Source: Thermodesulfovibrio sp. (GTDB lineage: Bacteria; Nitrospirota; Thermodesulfovibrionia; Thermodesulfovibrionales; JdFR-85). From it: a stretch of DNA of 16,914 nt. How positions within the stretch are numbered: the stretch's first letter is position 1; each line of letters starts with the position of its first letter. A program made the translations under genes and the position numbers. Of this stretch, positions 15,848-16,914 are shown piece by piece. A model generated the notes under the pieces. It was not told the DNA's origin, searched no databases, and was given only the letters and a program-made list of their open reading frames with translations. The stretch is taken from the NCBI GenBank assembly GCA_027016675.1, contig JALUSH010000028.1, forward strand, positions 1-16,914. The letters are read 5' to 3'.

Positions 15848-16054
15848 ATGTCAGCGTTTGACTTCAGAGTCAGTTTTATAGGTAGGTGGGCATTGCCTTT
15901 TTCATCTTTCAAAAATAGATTTGAAATGTGTCAGATTACCATGTCTGTTGAGATAATGAACTTGCTGAGCGACTGGCTGAAGAATCATATCATGAGGTTT
16001 GACAAAAAATATTCCCGGTTTTTCAATGAGAAGAGATTGAGGGTTTCAGCTTAA
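15848..16054 (+). pseudogene. Remnant of a bacteriohemerythrin gene (C-terminal end)
   Basis: An open frame of 68 codons whose second half matches the C-terminus of bacteriohemerythrins. From about codon 21 it reads F-K-N-R-F-E, then M-S-V-E-I-M-N-L-L-S-D-W-L-K-N-H-I-M, then R-F-D-K-K-Y-S-R-F-F-N-E-K. The final iron-ligand pair H-x4-D (NHIMRFD) is kept. The other ligands (the N-terminal His, H-x3-E and H-x3-H motifs) are absent, and nothing upstream to the uvrA start encodes them in any frame. The first 20 codons resemble nothing and there is no ribosome binding site at 15848. So this is a truncated, presumably dead gene of about 48 surviving codons. Its TAA interlocks with the stop of the chemotaxis gene on the opposite strand (shared TTAA). 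Confidence 0.65.
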
Positions 16055-16914
16055 CTTACGCTAACCTCTTTCTCTTGCATATCATGCATATATTGATAGA
16101 AATTACACCTCTTGCAGTTGTCCACCTTCTGTGCAAAGGCACCCTGCACCTTGCCACCGCACATCGTACCTGCCACCATCCAGCACATGTGTCCTGCATC
16201 CTCTGTGTAGGCAGGGCAATCACCTGATTTGTCCCTTCCACAATTTTTGTATTCCCAGCAGTTCATCTTCCCACCTGGGAGGAGCTCCTCATGGCCTGCA
16301 GCCTCAGAAATATCCATATCAAGCCTAAAATAAGCTGCACTGGTCTTTAATTCATCAAGGAGTTCCTTGAATCTTTCTGTTGCTCTTTCTATCTGGCTAA
16401 TGGATGTAAGTGACATTCTTGAGAGGTCTGCAAGGTTTTCTATATGGCTTGATATCTGGTCAACTGTAGAAGACTGCTCTTCAGTAGCGATTGCTATGGT
16501 ATTAACCATATCAGAACAGGTTCTCGAAGCAAGCACTATTCTCTCCAGTGATTCCCTCGCCTTTTCAGCGAGTTTGATACCATCCTTAACTTTCTCTTTT
16601 GCATTCTTCATACTGCTTACAGATAAAGTCGTGTCTCTTTGTATTTTCTCTATTATCTTCGTTATCTCTTCTGTAGCTTTTGTTGTCCTCTCAGCAAGCT
16701 TTCTTACCTCATCAGCAACCACCGCAAATCCTCTTCCGTGTTCACCTGCCCTTGCCGCCTCTATAGCCGCATTCAGGGCCAGCATATTTGTCTGGTCAGC
16801 TATATCATTGATGACATTTACAATTGTGCCAATCTCCTGGCTTGCCTTCCCAAGCTCTTCTATAACCGATGAAGTTGCCTTTACAGCCTCAGCAATATTT
16901 AACATACCTGACAC
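16051..16914 (-). CDS. Methyl-accepting chemotaxis protein with two-CW tail (5' part outside window)
   Basis: The 3' 287 codons of a larger gene; the frame is open at the right edge, so the GTG there is not its start. The cytoplasmic signalling domain is clear: the hairpin tip D-Q-T-N-M-L-A-L-N-A-A-I-E-A-A-R-A-G-E (40-58), then GRGFAVVADEVRKLAE (60-75), which contacts CheA/CheW, flanked by heptad helices and a late A-T-E-E-Q-S-S methylation-helix motif. After the helical bundle (about 215 onward) comes a cysteine-rich tail with Cys219, 225, 233, 244, 252, 267 and 270. It contains two Cys-Trp pairs (C219-W, C244-W) and C-G-G-K-V-Q-G, as in the two-CW domain found in other anaerobes (recalled). 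This tail probably binds metal or senses redox state. The sensor region is not visible. Confidence 0.92.
   Translation of the reverse strand: MSGMLNIAEAVKATSSVIEELGKASQEIGTIVNVINDIADQTNMLALNAAIEAARAGEHGRGFAVVADEVRKLAERTTKATEEITKIIEKIQRDTTLSVSSMKNAKEKVKDGIKLAEKARESLERIVLASRTCSDMVNTIAIATEEQSSTVDQISSHIENLADLSRMSLTSISQIERATERFKELLDELKTSAAYFRLDMDISEAAGHEELLPGGKMNCWEYKNCGRDKSGDCPAYTEDAGHMCWMVAGTMCGGKVQGAFAQKVDNCKRCNFYQYMHDMQEKEVSVS

Overview
This window reads as chromosomal DNA from an anaerobic Gram-negative-type bacterium of moderate G+C. The gene content (ATP-dependent acyl-CoA dehydratase activase, two-CW chemotaxis receptor, biotin genes with an embedded short-chain reductase, NusG-II/Gx-transporter/ApbE cluster) fits Nitrospirota (Thermodesulfovibrio-like) or the former delta-proteobacteria. 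That placement is an inference from gene families; no rRNA or other marker is present. I see no CRISPR array, tRNA, rRNA, phage or intact insertion sequence.

Left part (1-8293, all minus strand). In transcription order: bioF, an overlapping FabG-like reductase, bioD, an RlmI-type 23S rRNA methyltransferase, a 1391-residue fused BcrA/BcrD-type activase with a DUF2229/dehydratase-like C-terminal half, and, cut by the window edge, a tiny basic AURKAIP1/COX24-type ribosomal protein gene. The first three form a partial biotin operon; bioA, bioB and a pimeloyl-precursor gene (bioC/bioH or bioW) are not in the window.

Middle (8294-10799). A 297-bp divergent spacer holds an imperfect inverted repeat and a weak plus-strand promoter. 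It leads into two overlapping plus-strand genes: an exported von Willebrand A protein tethered by one C-terminal helix, and a single-pass protein whose cytoplasmic part is mostly coiled coil. They look like the two halves of one membrane complex of unknown function.

Right part (10790-15770, minus strand). A tightly packed run: uvrA, apbE, a NusG-domain-II protein, a Gx-transporter-family membrane protein, yacG and a DUF1992 gene, most of them overlapping. uvrA keeps both ATPase modules, the UvrB-binding region and the zinc motifs but has lost the roughly 100-residue insertion domain. The NusG-II gene seems to begin at an ATA codon placed behind a perfect Shine-Dalgarno sequence. apbE, NusG-II and Gx-transporter genes together suggest flavinylation and extracytoplasmic redox chemistry.

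Right edge (15771-16914). The 3' part of a methyl-accepting chemotaxis protein with a cysteine-rich two-CW tail runs off the window. Facing it on the plus strand is a decayed C-terminal piece of a bacteriohemerythrin; the two stop codons interlock in one TTAA.
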